Assembly (NCBI RefSeq): GCF_040811775.1
Contig: NZ_JBFNXW010000001.1
Location: 992,001-1,056,000, forward strand
Source of the DNA: Balneola sp. MJW-20
GTDB lineage: Bacteria; Bacteroidota; Rhodothermia; Balneolales; Balneolaceae
Direction: 5' to 3'
Length of the DNA stretch: 64,000 nucleotides
Below, piece after piece: positions 55,098-63,133 of the stretch. The first letter of the stretch is position 1; each line of letters begins with the position of its first letter. The notes beneath the pieces are model-generated. The model was not told the origin of the DNA, searched no databases, and worked only from the letters and a program-made list of their open reading frames with translations. The position numbers and the translations under genes were made by a program.

Positions 55098-55955
55098 TTA
55101 CCATTTCATCTTTTCCTGCCAACGGTTTCTGAGGAAAACAGCTATACCATTCATCATCAAAGTAACCGTAAGAAGTACAATGATCGCCGCGGCTGCATTG
55201 ATCACAAATTCATGCTGAGGACGGGATACCCAGTTAAATATCTGAATCGGCAGCACTGTAAATTCATCTAGTGGTCCCCGCGGTGCAAAAGGAACATAGG
55301 CTAAGGCACCAACAACAATGAGCGGTGCCGTCTCACCTACCGCTCGTGAGATCGCCAGTATAACTCCGGTTAAAATGCCTCCGAATGATGCCGGCAATAT
55401 CTGATACCATATTGTTTGCCATTTAGTGGCGCCCAATCCCTGAGAAGCTTCTCTGATAGAGCCTGGAACTGCCCTGATAGCTTCCCGGGTAGAAACAATG
55501 ATCACCGGCAGAATAAGCAGCGCCAGCGTCAGTGCTCCGGCCATAATACTATTACCCAGATGTGCCAGGCGCACAAACAGGCCTAAACCCAGGAGTCCAT
55601 AGATCACAGACGGAACTCCGGCCAGGTTAGCAATATTAACTTCTAAAAGTGTGTTCAGCTTGCTGTTCTTTGCATACTCTTCCAGGTAAATACCCGCTCC
55701 CACTCCTATTGGAAAGGAGATCAAAGTCGTTAATACCAGGATCCATAAACTGCCAATCCATGCAGTATAAATACCAGACTGTTCCGCAAACCGGGATGGA
55801 AGTGCTGTCAGAAATTCCAGGCTTAGTCTTCCTAAACCCATATACAATATGAATCCCATGAAAATGGTCAGAACAATGATCCCCATCCATGTAGCAGAGA
55901 CACCTACTACTCTGAAGATCCTGTCTTTAAATCTGTTCTTCTTTTCGTTATTCAT
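55098..55955 (-). CDS. pstA: PstA phosphate transport permease
   Basis: 285 residues, six membrane helices. The EAA-type loop [45 protein letters not shown] is the PstA signature. It pairs with PstC in the inner membrane. Overlaps pstC by 8 bp and is followed by pstB after 42 bp. Confidence 0.95.
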   Translation of the reverse strand: MNNEKKNRFKDRIFRVVGVSATWMGIIVLTIFMGFILYMGLGRLSLEFLTALPSRFAEQSGIYTAWIGSLWILVLTTLISFPIGVGAGIYLEEYAKNSKLNTLLEVNIANLAGVPSVIYGLLGLGLFVRLAHLGNSIMAGALTLALLILPVIIVSTREAIRAVPGSIREASQGLGATKWQTIWYQILPASFGGILTGVILAISRAVGETAPLIVVGALAYVPFAPRGPLDEFTVLPIQIFNWVSRPQHEFVINAAAAIIVLLTVTLMMNGIAVFLRNRWQEKMKW

Positions 55956-56826
55956 ATTTCTGACGATAGGTGTTACGGATCCAGTAACTGACTGTATTTA
56001 AGATGAACGTGAATACAAATAGAGTGATACCTGCCGCAAATATGGTTTTGTATTCGAGCGTGCCATGAGGTACATCTCCCATACTTACCTGTACGATATA
56101 TGCAGTGATGGTCTCAACCGGTACCGTCGGGTCAAATGTCAGACGTGGTTGCTGACCTGCTGCAATAGCCACGATCATGGTTTCACCTATTGCCCGGGCG
56201 ATTGCAAGGATCACTGAAACAATAATACCCGATGAGGCAGCAGGAACCATTACACGAAAAGCAGTTTGCAACCGGGTTGAGCCCATCCCAAAAGAAGCCT
56301 GCCTTAAAGAATCCGGTACGGCACTAAGCGCATCTTCACTTAAAGAAGAGACAAAAGGAATGATCATGATGCCCATTACGATACCCGGTGAAAGTGCATT
56401 GAAACCTGAGATCCCGGGGAATATGGATTGCAGGAATGGCGTTACGATCATGAGTGCGAAGAAACCGTAGACCACCGTTGGCACTACTGCCAGTACCTCC
56501 AGCAGAGGTTTCATGATCCGGCGAAATCTGCGGGAGGCATACTCGCTCAGATAAATGGCAATAATAAGCCCGATCGGGAGTGCCACTGAAACAGCAATGA
56601 TGGTGGTAAGAAAGGTGCCGGAAAGCAAAGGCAGAATCCCGTACTTTTTCTGAGTAAACAAGGGAGTCCACTCGGTGCCGGTTAAAAAGTCCCATAGCGA
56701 CACTTCCATGAAGAACCCGACCGACTCCACCAACAGGGTCAGAATGATCCCGATCGTGGTTAGTACGGTAATGATCGCACATGCGGCCAGGACCTTTTCA
56801 ATAATTTTTTCTTGCCACCGCTTCAT
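55948..56826 (-). CDS. pstC: PstC phosphate transport permease
   Basis: 292 residues with six helices and the loop [44 protein letters not shown], typical of PstC. With PstA it forms the phosphate channel. It is 91 bp downstream of pstS and overlaps pstA. Confidence 0.95.
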   Translation of the reverse strand: MKRWQEKIIEKVLAACAIITVLTTIGIILTLLVESVGFFMEVSLWDFLTGTEWTPLFTQKKYGILPLLSGTFLTTIIAVSVALPIGLIIAIYLSEYASRRFRRIMKPLLEVLAVVPTVVYGFFALMIVTPFLQSIFPGISGFNALSPGIVMGIMIIPFVSSLSEDALSAVPDSLRQASFGMGSTRLQTAFRVMVPAASSGIIVSVILAIARAIGETMIVAIAAGQQPRLTFDPTVPVETITAYIVQVSMGDVPHGTLEYKTIFAAGITLFVFTFILNTVSYWIRNTYRQKYE

Positions 56827-56917
56827 TAAGACTAGTCTGGGCGAGTGTTTATTTTAAATAAATTGCTGATCACACTTATCTGCCTGCAAAGAAAAATAGC
56901 TTTACAAGCCTGAAAGC

Positions 56918-57844
56918 TTACTTTTGTTGCGCGGATATGAAAGAATTGAATTTATCTAACTGCGCTTTATACTCATCTTCCGGCATAGGAATATATCCTA
57001 CAGAAGGAGCCAGCTGGCCTGCATTATTAAGGTAGTAGGTAATAAAGTCGAGTACATGTTCCTTCTCTGCAGCTGTCTCGGAAACATAGATGAACAGCGG
57101 ACGAGAGAGAGGAGTATAACTGCCGTCTTTCACCGTTTCAAGTGAGGGTTTTACTGCATCAGCTTCCCCGTTCTGTACTGCAAGCAGTTTTAATTTATCC
57201 GCATTCTCTTCAAAATAAGCCAGACCAAAGAAGCCGATCGCAAATTTATCTGTTGAAACTCCCTGAACGAGCACATTATCATCTTCACTCGCTGTATAAT
57301 CTCCACGACTGGAGCCGCTTTCACCAACAATGGCTTCAGTGAAGTAATCGTAGGTTCCGGATGCGACTCCGGGGCCAAACAAATGGATCTCCTCATCAGG
57401 CCATTCGGGACGTATCTGGTTCCACTTCATGATATTTCCCTGAGCAGAAGGTTCCCAGATCATTTTTAATTCTTCTACCGTAAGCTCATTTGCCCAGTCA
57501 TTTTCGGTATTCACAACAACGGCAATACCATCAAATGCTACCGAGAGCTCAAGATATGCTATGTCATTTTCCTCAGCTAATTCGATCTCGCTGGCTTTAA
57601 TACTTCGTGACGCATCGTTAATATCGATCTCACCCCTGATGAACTGCTTAAATCCACCGCCGGTACCTGAAACTCCAACGGTAACTCTGGTGTCCGGAGC
57701 CTCGGCTCTGTATTCTTCAGCCACGGCTTCTGTAATAGGATATACCGTACTGGAACCATCAATTTTAATGTCTTTTTGTGTACTGCTGCCGCAGGAAACT
57801 ACCAGTGAGGCAAATAAAAATACGAATAATGTGTGCTTGATCAT
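56918..57844 (-). CDS. pstS: PstS phosphate-binding lipoprotein
   Basis: 308 residues from the ATG at 57844 (MIKHTLFVFLFASLVVSCGSS), with a lipobox VVSC (Cys18). The phosphate-binding domain has the DGSSTVYPITEAVAEEY start, GVSGTGGGFKQFI loop and GPGVASGTYDYF motif. A frame extension to 57877 would spoil the signal peptide. First gene of pstSCAB-phoU; candidate PhoB boxes are 60-110 bp upstream. Confidence 0.96.
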   Translation of the reverse strand: MIKHTLFVFLFASLVVSCGSSTQKDIKIDGSSTVYPITEAVAEEYRAEAPDTRVTVGVSGTGGGFKQFIRGEIDINDASRSIKASEIELAEENDIAYLELSVAFDGIAVVVNTENDWANELTVEELKMIWEPSAQGNIMKWNQIRPEWPDEEIHLFGPGVASGTYDYFTEAIVGESGSSRGDYTASEDDNVLVQGVSTDKFAIGFFGLAYFEENADKLKLLAVQNGEADAVKPSLETVKDGSYTPLSRPLFIYVSETAAEKEHVLDFITYYLNNAGQLAPSVGYIPMPEDEYKAQLDKFNSFISAQQK

Positions 57845-57904
57845 GTTGCTGACTATTATCTGAATAATTTGTGGCACAAAACTATCGTATGCTCATTAAT
57901 ACCA

Positions 57905-57954
57905 TGTTATTTAAATGTTATTCTTGCATTACCTCTATGTTAGGTTAATGTTAA
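57905..57954 (-). promoter_or_regulatory. Array of Pho-box-like repeats on 11-bp period upstream of pstS
   Basis: On the plus strand, TGTTAT at 57905 and 57916, TGTTAG at 57938 and TGTTAA at 57949 all fall on an exact 11-bp period, with a degraded unit CATTAC at 57927 filling the gap. As transcribed this is TTAACA-N5 repeats, the geometry of PhoB/PhoP boxes. It likely drives phosphate-starvation expression of the pst operon. Confidence 0.72.
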
Positions 57955-58088
57955 GGATCTGCAGTAAAAAGGGATTTATGTGGTCGGCTTAAGTTATCCG
58001 CGTGCCATTACAAAAAAGCCCCGGCAATGACTCATCATAAGATGCTCTACCAGATTTACTTACCCAATAATCTGATGTATAACTTTCA

Positions 58089-58121
58089 TTGACTATGGTT
58101 TATCTAATTCTATTATATTTG
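58089..58121 (+). promoter_or_regulatory. Possible Bacteroidota-type promoter for the AraC gene
   Basis: TTG at 58089 and TATATTTG at 58114-58121 fit TTG/TAnnTTTG with a 22-bp spacer. The -7 box ends 5 bases before the ATG at 58126, so the transcript would have almost no leader if this ATG is used. Confidence 0.35.
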
Positions 58122-58125
58122 GCCC

Positions 58126-59166
58126 ATGTTAGTAGAGCACATCATACTTTTAGCCATCAGCAGTCTGGGAGTGATCCATGGGATCTCCTTAGGGGTATAT
58201 TTAATATCTAACACTTCTCTGAACTCCCTCGCAAACCGCTTACTCGGTTTACTTTTGATCGTGTTCGGACTAAGGATCAGTAAATCCATCCTCTTATATT
58301 TTACTCCCGATCTGGACATCATGTGGATCACCCTGGGGTTAACCCTGATTCTTTCTTTCGGCCCTGTGTTTTATTTCTACGTGAGAAGCTACCTGGATAA
58401 CTCTTTCACACTGGATCTAAAAGACAGTATACATGGGATTCCCTTTCTTGTCTTTTTAGTGCTGAATAGTTTCAGCCTGCTCCAAAAGGAATTTTACCTG
58501 GCATTCGGGATCTTTTTCATCTATCTGCATTTCCTGGGTTATATAGCTTACTCCTATTACTGGATGAGAAAATTCAAGAGATCTTCTGAGTCCAAAGTCT
58601 CACCGGAAAGGACCCGATGGCTGAATTTCATTCATGTAGGTATGGTCATCGTTTGGTTTTCCTATTTCATGTTTCTGCTGGATGAAGAGATCATTCCCTA
58701 TATATTGGGGCCGGTTACCTATTCCCTGGTCATTTATCCACTGAGCTTCTGGGCCATCTCAAAAAAGATCTTAGTGCCCGAAGATCAGAAGTACAAAAGT
58801 TCGTCTTTGGACGAAGACGATTCCAGACGCATCATTACAAAACTGGAATCCTTCTTAAAAAATGAACAACCCTATCTGGACCAGGAATTGAAATTACCAG
58901 ATGTTGCCAATGAATTGAGAACCACTACCCATTCTTTGTCTCAGGTTATTAACCAGCATTACGGTCAGAATTTTCAGCAACTCATCAACTCCTACCGGGT
59001 TGAAAATGCCAAACGCTTACTTGGATCTGAGAACAATGACCACCTTACGATCTCTGCGATCGCTCATGACAGTGGTTTCAATAGCCTGTCTGCATTTAAT
59101 GCCGCCTTTAAAAAAATGCAGGATATGACCCCTTCTCAATACCGAAAATCGAAACAACACTCTTAA
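58126..59166 (+). CDS. Membrane-bound AraC-family transcriptional regulator
   Basis: 346 residues. The N-terminal 220 residues hold about seven hydrophobic helices; the C-terminal 100 form an AraC DNA-binding pair of HTHs (LKLPDVANELRTTTHSLSQVINQHYGQNFQQLINSYRVENAKRLL, then LTISAIAHDSGFNSLSAFNAAFKKMQDMTPSQYRK). Such membrane AraC proteins are common in Bacteroidota; their signal is generally unknown. The DJ-1 gene follows after 146 bp that contains two 17-bp direct repeats typical of an AraC site. Confidence 0.88.
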   Translation: MLVEHIILLAISSLGVIHGISLGVYLISNTSLNSLANRLLGLLLIVFGLRISKSILLYFTPDLDIMWITLGLTLILSFGPVFYFYVRSYLDNSFTLDLKDSIHGIPFLVFLVLNSFSLLQKEFYLAFGIFFIYLHFLGYIAYSYYWMRKFKRSSESKVSPERTRWLNFIHVGMVIVWFSYFMFLLDEEIIPYILGPVTYSLVIYPLSFWAISKKILVPEDQKYKSSSLDEDDSRRIITKLESFLKNEQPYLDQELKLPDVANELRTTTHSLSQVINQHYGQNFQQLINSYRVENAKRLLGSENNDHLTISAIAHDSGFNSLSAFNAAFKKMQDMTPSQYRKSKQHS

Positions 59167-59190
59167 GGCCCTTTTTTCGATCTTTTTAAG

Positions 59191-59228
59191 TCTGACTGAA
59201 TCATAATGTATTCTGACTGAATTATAAT
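59191..59228. promoter_or_regulatory. AraC-type tandem operator: two 17-bp direct repeats, 21-bp period
   Basis: TCTGACTGAATCATAAT (59191-59207) is repeated as TCTGACTGAATTATAAT (59212-59228), 16 of 17 bases, with a 4-bp gap. The 17+4 layout is that of the araI1-araI2 half sites. It is 85 bp upstream of the DJ-1/PfpI gene and just after the AraC-family gene. An 8-bp inverted repeat (AGGCCCTT at 59166, AAGGGCCT at 59241) encloses it. Confidence 0.65.
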
Positions 59229-59312
59229 TCTGTCCGGAATAAGGGCCTGAGTACCGTGTAGTGATTGAAATTTCACTCCTCCTCTATCCGGGGGATAATC
59301 AAAAAGTAAATC

Positions 59313-60461
59313 ATGAACACTATGTACAAATCAATCTTAGTCATCTGTTTCACCATTCTGGCATCACTCATTCAGACGGAGTCAAAGGCCCAGGATAAAA
59401 TATTAATGGTCGTTACCAACAATAAAGAAGTTCAGGCTACGGTCGCCGGTAAAGACACCGTACTGGCCGGAGGATACACGGTATCGGAAGTGTCTGAAGC
59501 TCACCAGGTATTTACTAAAAGTGGCTTTCAGGTTGACTTCCTAAGTCCGGAAGGTGGTAAAACCTACCCTGAGATGGACGAAGAAATGTCGGAGCTGGAC
59601 AAGGAATTCCTGAACACCTCTTCCATCCGGAAAGAACTCGACCATACCTACGCACCCTCTGAGGTCTCAGCCAGTGACTATGCCGCTATTTATTTCGCAG
59701 GTGGAAAGACCCTGTTTGATTTCCCCTACCACAGTGAGTTAGGAAAGCTCATCACGGAGATCTACGAATCCAATGGGATTGTTGGAGCAGTTTGTCATGG
59801 CCCTGCGGCATTATTAGGAGTTACCTTATCTGATGGAACCCCTTTGATCGAGGGTAAGCAGATCAGCGGCTTTACCAACATGGAAGAGCAATTATTTTCC
59901 AAGACCGCCAAGTATTATCCATTCTTATTACAGGATGAGCTTACCAAAATGGGCGCAAAATTTGTTGAAGCACCGGCAATGTTCAGACAAATGGTTTCGG
60001 ATAGCAGAATCGTGACCGGTCAAAACCCGGTATCCAGTTATGCCGTAGCCGAAGAAATGGTTCGTTCATTGGGAAAAACTCCCCCTCCAACCCCATGGTC
60101 CGATCTGAGTTATACGCTGGAGATCATCCGTAAAGTGATCCTGGAAGACGTAGCTTCTGCAACCGAATTCCAACTTGCTCACGAGAATACCAATACCATT
60201 AACCTGGATCTTATCCTTCAGTATGGTGCTTTCGGACATATGGGCAATCTGGGTGAAACGGTCCAAAAGAACAGTATTCAATTACTGGAGTATGCTGCCC
60301 GCACCTTCCCTGAGAATGCAAGGGCACATGAAGAGCTGGGTAAGGCTTATTACAGAGACGGGAATACCGCGAAGGCCATCGCAAGCCTGAAGCAAAGCAA
60401 TCAATTGAAACCAGATACGGAATCAGTGGTTACTCTGCTTCAAAAGCTGGAAGAGTCCTGA
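59313..60461 (+). CDS. Exported DJ-1/PfpI-family protein with C-terminal TPR
   Basis: 382 residues with signal peptide (ends ESKAQ). The DJ-1/PfpI fold spans about 28-255, with nucleophile Cys161 in GAVCHGPAAL and the preceding Glu-containing LSPEGG. After a linker the last 80 residues contain tetratricopeptide-like helices (YAARTFPENARAHEELGKAYYRDGNTAKAIASLKQSNQL). Related DJ-1 proteins are glyoxalases or chaperones for carbonyl stress; an exported TPR-tailed version is less usual. Likely controlled by the neighbouring AraC protein through the 59191 repeats. Ends with a terminator. Confidence 0.85.
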   Translation: MNTMYKSILVICFTILASLIQTESKAQDKILMVVTNNKEVQATVAGKDTVLAGGYTVSEVSEAHQVFTKSGFQVDFLSPEGGKTYPEMDEEMSELDKEFLNTSSIRKELDHTYAPSEVSASDYAAIYFAGGKTLFDFPYHSELGKLITEIYESNGIVGAVCHGPAALLGVTLSDGTPLIEGKQISGFTNMEEQLFSKTAKYYPFLLQDELTKMGAKFVEAPAMFRQMVSDSRIVTGQNPVSSYAVAEEMVRSLGKTPPPTPWSDLSYTLEIIRKVILEDVASATEFQLAHENTNTINLDLILQYGAFGHMGNLGETVQKNSIQLLEYAARTFPENARAHEELGKAYYRDGNTAKAIASLKQSNQLKPDTESVVTLLQKLEES

Positions 60462-60493
60462 TACTTCCCCATTTTCGGGTAGCAATATAATTT

Positions 60494-60528
60494 AAAAAGC
60501 CTCATTCGTTTTACGTGTGAGGCTTTTT
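60494..60528 (+). terminator. Rho-independent terminator
   Basis: AAAAAGCCTCA and TGAGGCTTTTT form an 11-bp perfect stem with a 13-base loop ending in a T-run, 33 bp after the DJ-1 gene stop. Confidence 0.88.
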
Positions 60529-60693
60529 ATATACGAATCTCTATACCCATTCTTATTTATTAAGAACATATCAGTCCAGGCATTTTAACCTGTATATAAG
60601 TCCATCCTCAGGGAGCAGAAAAAAATATTGTAACCTAAACGGGCATCGCTCGTAGTCGCTGTCGGAAATTATCAATAAAATTTTTAGGGCATA

Positions 60694-61455
60694 ATGAAAC
60701 GCAGCATATTCACCGTACTATTTCTGGTATTGGCTTTTAACCATGGGTACACCCAAAATGTCGATTCACTAAGGGAGGCCTATATCGAAAACAGAAACAT
60801 TCCGGATAGCTGGAACATGGAGCTATTTGAGGAAGATGTAATGGGGCTTGATAAAAGAAACGAAAGGCTACCATTCAAAGATGGGGCATTCCCAACTCCT
60901 TATTATAACCGCTCTCAACCAGATTATAACGGGCTTTCAAATATGATGATGCCCGGTGTACAGGGGTTGTATAAAGAAATCGATGGTCAACGTATTTTAT
61001 ACAACAGCGTATCGATTGGCAAAAATTCACTAAATGCAGATCATCTTGGTGAAAGGAAGGACGATCTGTTCTTTCAAATTGTGGTACTCACTGATTTTAT
61101 AGATGATACCACTTACACACATCTTGGTTCTCAATTGTACTCAAGAAATCATCCGGATTATCTTTTCCAAGGGTATTTCAAAACCAGTGTTGAAACCGTA
61201 GAATATCTTGCCTTTCAAACTGCAACGGGTTCTGGATTTGCTGTTATAAATATGAGACTCTTCGATCTTTCAAAGGGGAAAACCATCTTGATTGCGCCAC
61301 ATACTGACGGAAGTCTCAGGTCCATGCAGATCAGCTCTCCCCCTCTCTCTTCTGCAACCGTAGATGGATATACGGATGAACTTATTAGGGATCCAAAGGT
61401 GGTGGAGTTTTTCACCGCACCCGGTGTCATTACATGGGAAAACCAACAAGATTAA
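60694..61455 (+). CDS. Exported protein of unknown function
   Basis: 253 residues with a signal peptide (MKRSIFTVLFLVLAFNHGYTQ). I do not recognise the family. Features: a repeated aromatic/Asn region at 40-75 (PFKDGAFPTPYYNRSQPDYNG), hydrophobic beta-strands in the middle (DLFFQIVVLTDFIDDTTY), and a C-terminus ending PGVITWENQQD. The gene is 78 bp upstream of the aspartyl-protease-like gene in the same orientation. The last 122 bp plus 40 bp past the stop are duplicated at 62623-62784. No membrane anchor beyond the signal. Confidence 0.6.
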   Translation: MKRSIFTVLFLVLAFNHGYTQNVDSLREAYIENRNIPDSWNMELFEEDVMGLDKRNERLPFKDGAFPTPYYNRSQPDYNGLSNMMMPGVQGLYKEIDGQRILYNSVSIGKNSLNADHLGERKDDLFFQIVVLTDFIDDTTYTHLGSQLYSRNHPDYLFQGYFKTSVETVEYLAFQTATGSGFAVINMRLFDLSKGKTILIAPHTDGSLRSMQISSPPLSSATVDGYTDELIRDPKVVEFFTAPGVITWENQQD

Positions 61456-61495
61456 TCATCCTATACAGAGATCAGAACCTAGGAACCACTCAGGT
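61334..61495. repeat. 162-bp direct repeat, copy 1 (in gene 3' end and spacer)
   Basis: It matches 62623-62784 without gaps, 152 of 162 bases, same orientation, offset 1289 bp. It covers the last 40 codons and stop of the exported protein gene and 40 bp of spacer. Most mismatches lie past the stop codon (6 of 10), so the coding part is better preserved. Confidence 0.9.
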
Positions 61496-61533
61496 TCTTA
61501 ACTTTTTACTATCAAATTAACACAGCATAGAAA

Positions 61534-62538
61534 GTGAAAACAGGAAAACGAATTCTCATCTTATTAACAGTATTGATCTTCGTTGGTGGCGCTGGCAGCT
61601 TCTTTTATTTTAAGAATAAATTCATGAATGCAGAGCCAAACAGATTGACGGTTTCCAACCTGGGCGAACCCTTCTCCTTTATGTGGACCAGTCATGACTA
61701 CGGTGAAAGAACAGAACCCCATTCCGCTATGTTCGTTCCGGTTCGCATTACTGATATCGATCAAACCTTTTACATGCAATTTGATACCGGAGCTCCCTCT
61801 ACGGTGTTGTATTACAACAAGGTGAAATCGATCAATGAAAAGTATGGAGATATTCTACGGATCGATACCGTTGACAATCGGGTACGTGTGAGAGATGTGT
61901 CCCTTAATATTGGAACGGTTCACGTGAAAGCAAGCTCCATGGATTTCAGAGGGATGAGCAATGCTATAGACTGGTCCAATACCGACAGCAGCTCTATAAT
62001 AGTTCTTGGTACTGTGGGTTCCGATTTTATGGAAAACAACCCCTTGATCATAGATTATAAGAACAATCATATTACCCTTACCTCATCCATACCAGATAGT
62101 TTGCAAGCCGGTTCAGACTACTTACCCTTCACTTTCGATGGGCGAAAAATATTCTTATCCGCAGAACTGAATGGTGAACCAGCCAGCCTGTGGTTTGATT
62201 CCGGCTCCAGCGATAACGAATTGATCGTGGAAGAAAAGACCTTCCTGAAGCTGGCAAAGCCCGGTGCTGAAAGAGAAACCTATAAAATCAATTCCTGGGG
62301 CACAAAGATCAACAAACATGTTATTGAGAGCGAAGGAACCTTCAGGTTCGGGGATACCACTGTTCCTTTAACCAAGGTTTCGAATTTTGAATGGCCGAAT
62401 AAATTGCAGGCTTTCATCTTGAAAGCCTCAAATATCGGAGGAGATTTAGGCGGGATGACCGGCAATAAATTATTCATCGGAAAAACCCTGGTTTTAGACG
62501 CACCGAATTTGCGTTATGCCTTGATTCAATCAGACTGA
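61534..62538 (+). CDS. Two-lobed aspartyl-protease-like protein (retropepsin fold), membrane-anchored
   Basis: 334 residues starting at a GTG (61534), with an N-terminal membrane helix (about 6-26). Two Asp motifs, FDTGAPS (Asp84) and FDSGSSD (Asp222), are 138 residues apart; each is preceded by hydrophobic strands and the first is followed by VLGTVGSDFMENNPLIIDY, the retropepsin C-terminal strand pattern. This looks like a duplicated retropepsin lobe in one chain, as in pepsin-like enzymes, on the outside of the inner membrane. The second motif has Ser instead of Thr, still allowed in aspartic proteases. Activity is not shown. A terminator follows. Confidence 0.68.
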   Translation: MKTGKRILILLTVLIFVGGAGSFFYFKNKFMNAEPNRLTVSNLGEPFSFMWTSHDYGERTEPHSAMFVPVRITDIDQTFYMQFDTGAPSTVLYYNKVKSINEKYGDILRIDTVDNRVRVRDVSLNIGTVHVKASSMDFRGMSNAIDWSNTDSSSIIVLGTVGSDFMENNPLIIDYKNNHITLTSSIPDSLQAGSDYLPFTFDGRKIFLSAELNGEPASLWFDSGSSDNELIVEEKTFLKLAKPGAERETYKINSWGTKINKHVIESEGTFRFGDTTVPLTKVSNFEWPNKLQAFILKASNIGGDLGGMTGNKLFIGKTLVLDAPNLRYALIQSD

Positions 62539-62558
62539 GATTGTAACGGATCACAAAA

Positions 62559-62590
62559 AAAGCCTGATTCACATGCATGCATCAGGCTTT
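62559..62590 (+). terminator. Rho-independent terminator
   Basis: AAAGCCTGAT and ATCAGGCTTT (10 bp, perfect) with a 12-base loop, followed by CTTTTT, 20 bp after the aspartyl-protease-like gene stop. Confidence 0.85.
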
Positions 62591-62622
62591 CTTTTTAATT
62601 GCTTCAGGGTTAGCTAGGACTG

Positions 62623-62784
62623 GCTCTCCCCCTCTCTTTTCTACAACCGTAGATGGATATACGGATGAACTTATTAGGGATCCAAAGGTGGTGGAGTTTT
62701 TCACCGCACCCGGTGTCATTACATGGGATAACTAACAAGACTAATGATCCCATACAGAGCTCAGAATCTAGGAACCGCTCAGGT
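62623..62784 (+). pseudogene. Detached 3'-end copy of the exported-protein gene
   Basis: A 162-bp duplicate of 61334-61495. In frame it keeps SPPLFSTTVDG...PGVITWDN then TAA, 4 coding substitutions, and has no start or promoter. It lies between two terminators in the 595-bp region 62539-63133, whose remainder is AT-rich and likely carries the promoter of the histidine kinase gene. It is the second case in this window of a gene's 3' end copied to the far side of a neighbouring gene. Confidence 0.88.
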
Positions 62785-62844
62785 ACAGATTAGATTCCGC
62801 CATTAAAATGCCTGTGGTAAAATCAAAACCATAGTAAAAATTAT

Positions 62845-62878
62845 AAAAGCCTGACTTGCTTTTGTGAGTCAGGCTTTT
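62845..62878 (+). terminator. Rho-independent terminator-like hairpin after the duplicated fragment
   Basis: AAAAGCCTGACT and AGTCAGGCTTTT (12 bp, perfect) with a 10-base loop and T-run. Its stem shares AAGCCTGA with the terminator at 62559, so it may be a duplicated copy of that terminator. Confidence 0.8.
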
Positions 62879-63133
62879 TGCTATCTAGTTCAGGGCGAAA
62901 TAATTCTTGCAAACTAAATTCCTTAGATACTGAATCAGGAGTTCAAAAAACAATATTTTGATATTACCAGAATAATTCTAAAATGTTGTGGGTATTTTAT
63001 AATAGCATACATATGGCTTAGGAAATCATCTGATAGTATAGGCTCCAATGTATAGTTGTGTACATGCAATGTGAATGGGGCTACTTATAGCTTTAACTAT
63101 AAATCAGAAATTTATATCAAATTTCACTCCTGT

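Noticed and set aside
59166..59248. 8-bp inverted repeat AGGCCCTT/AAGGGCCT as a terminator of the AraC gene
   Set aside because: The 67-base loop is too large and holds the direct repeats; looped DNA control is possible but not supported.
62845..62878. Second terminator as evidence of a small transcript from the duplicated fragment
   Set aside because: The fragment between the two terminators has no promoter or start codon; the terminator is more simply a carried-over or duplicated copy.
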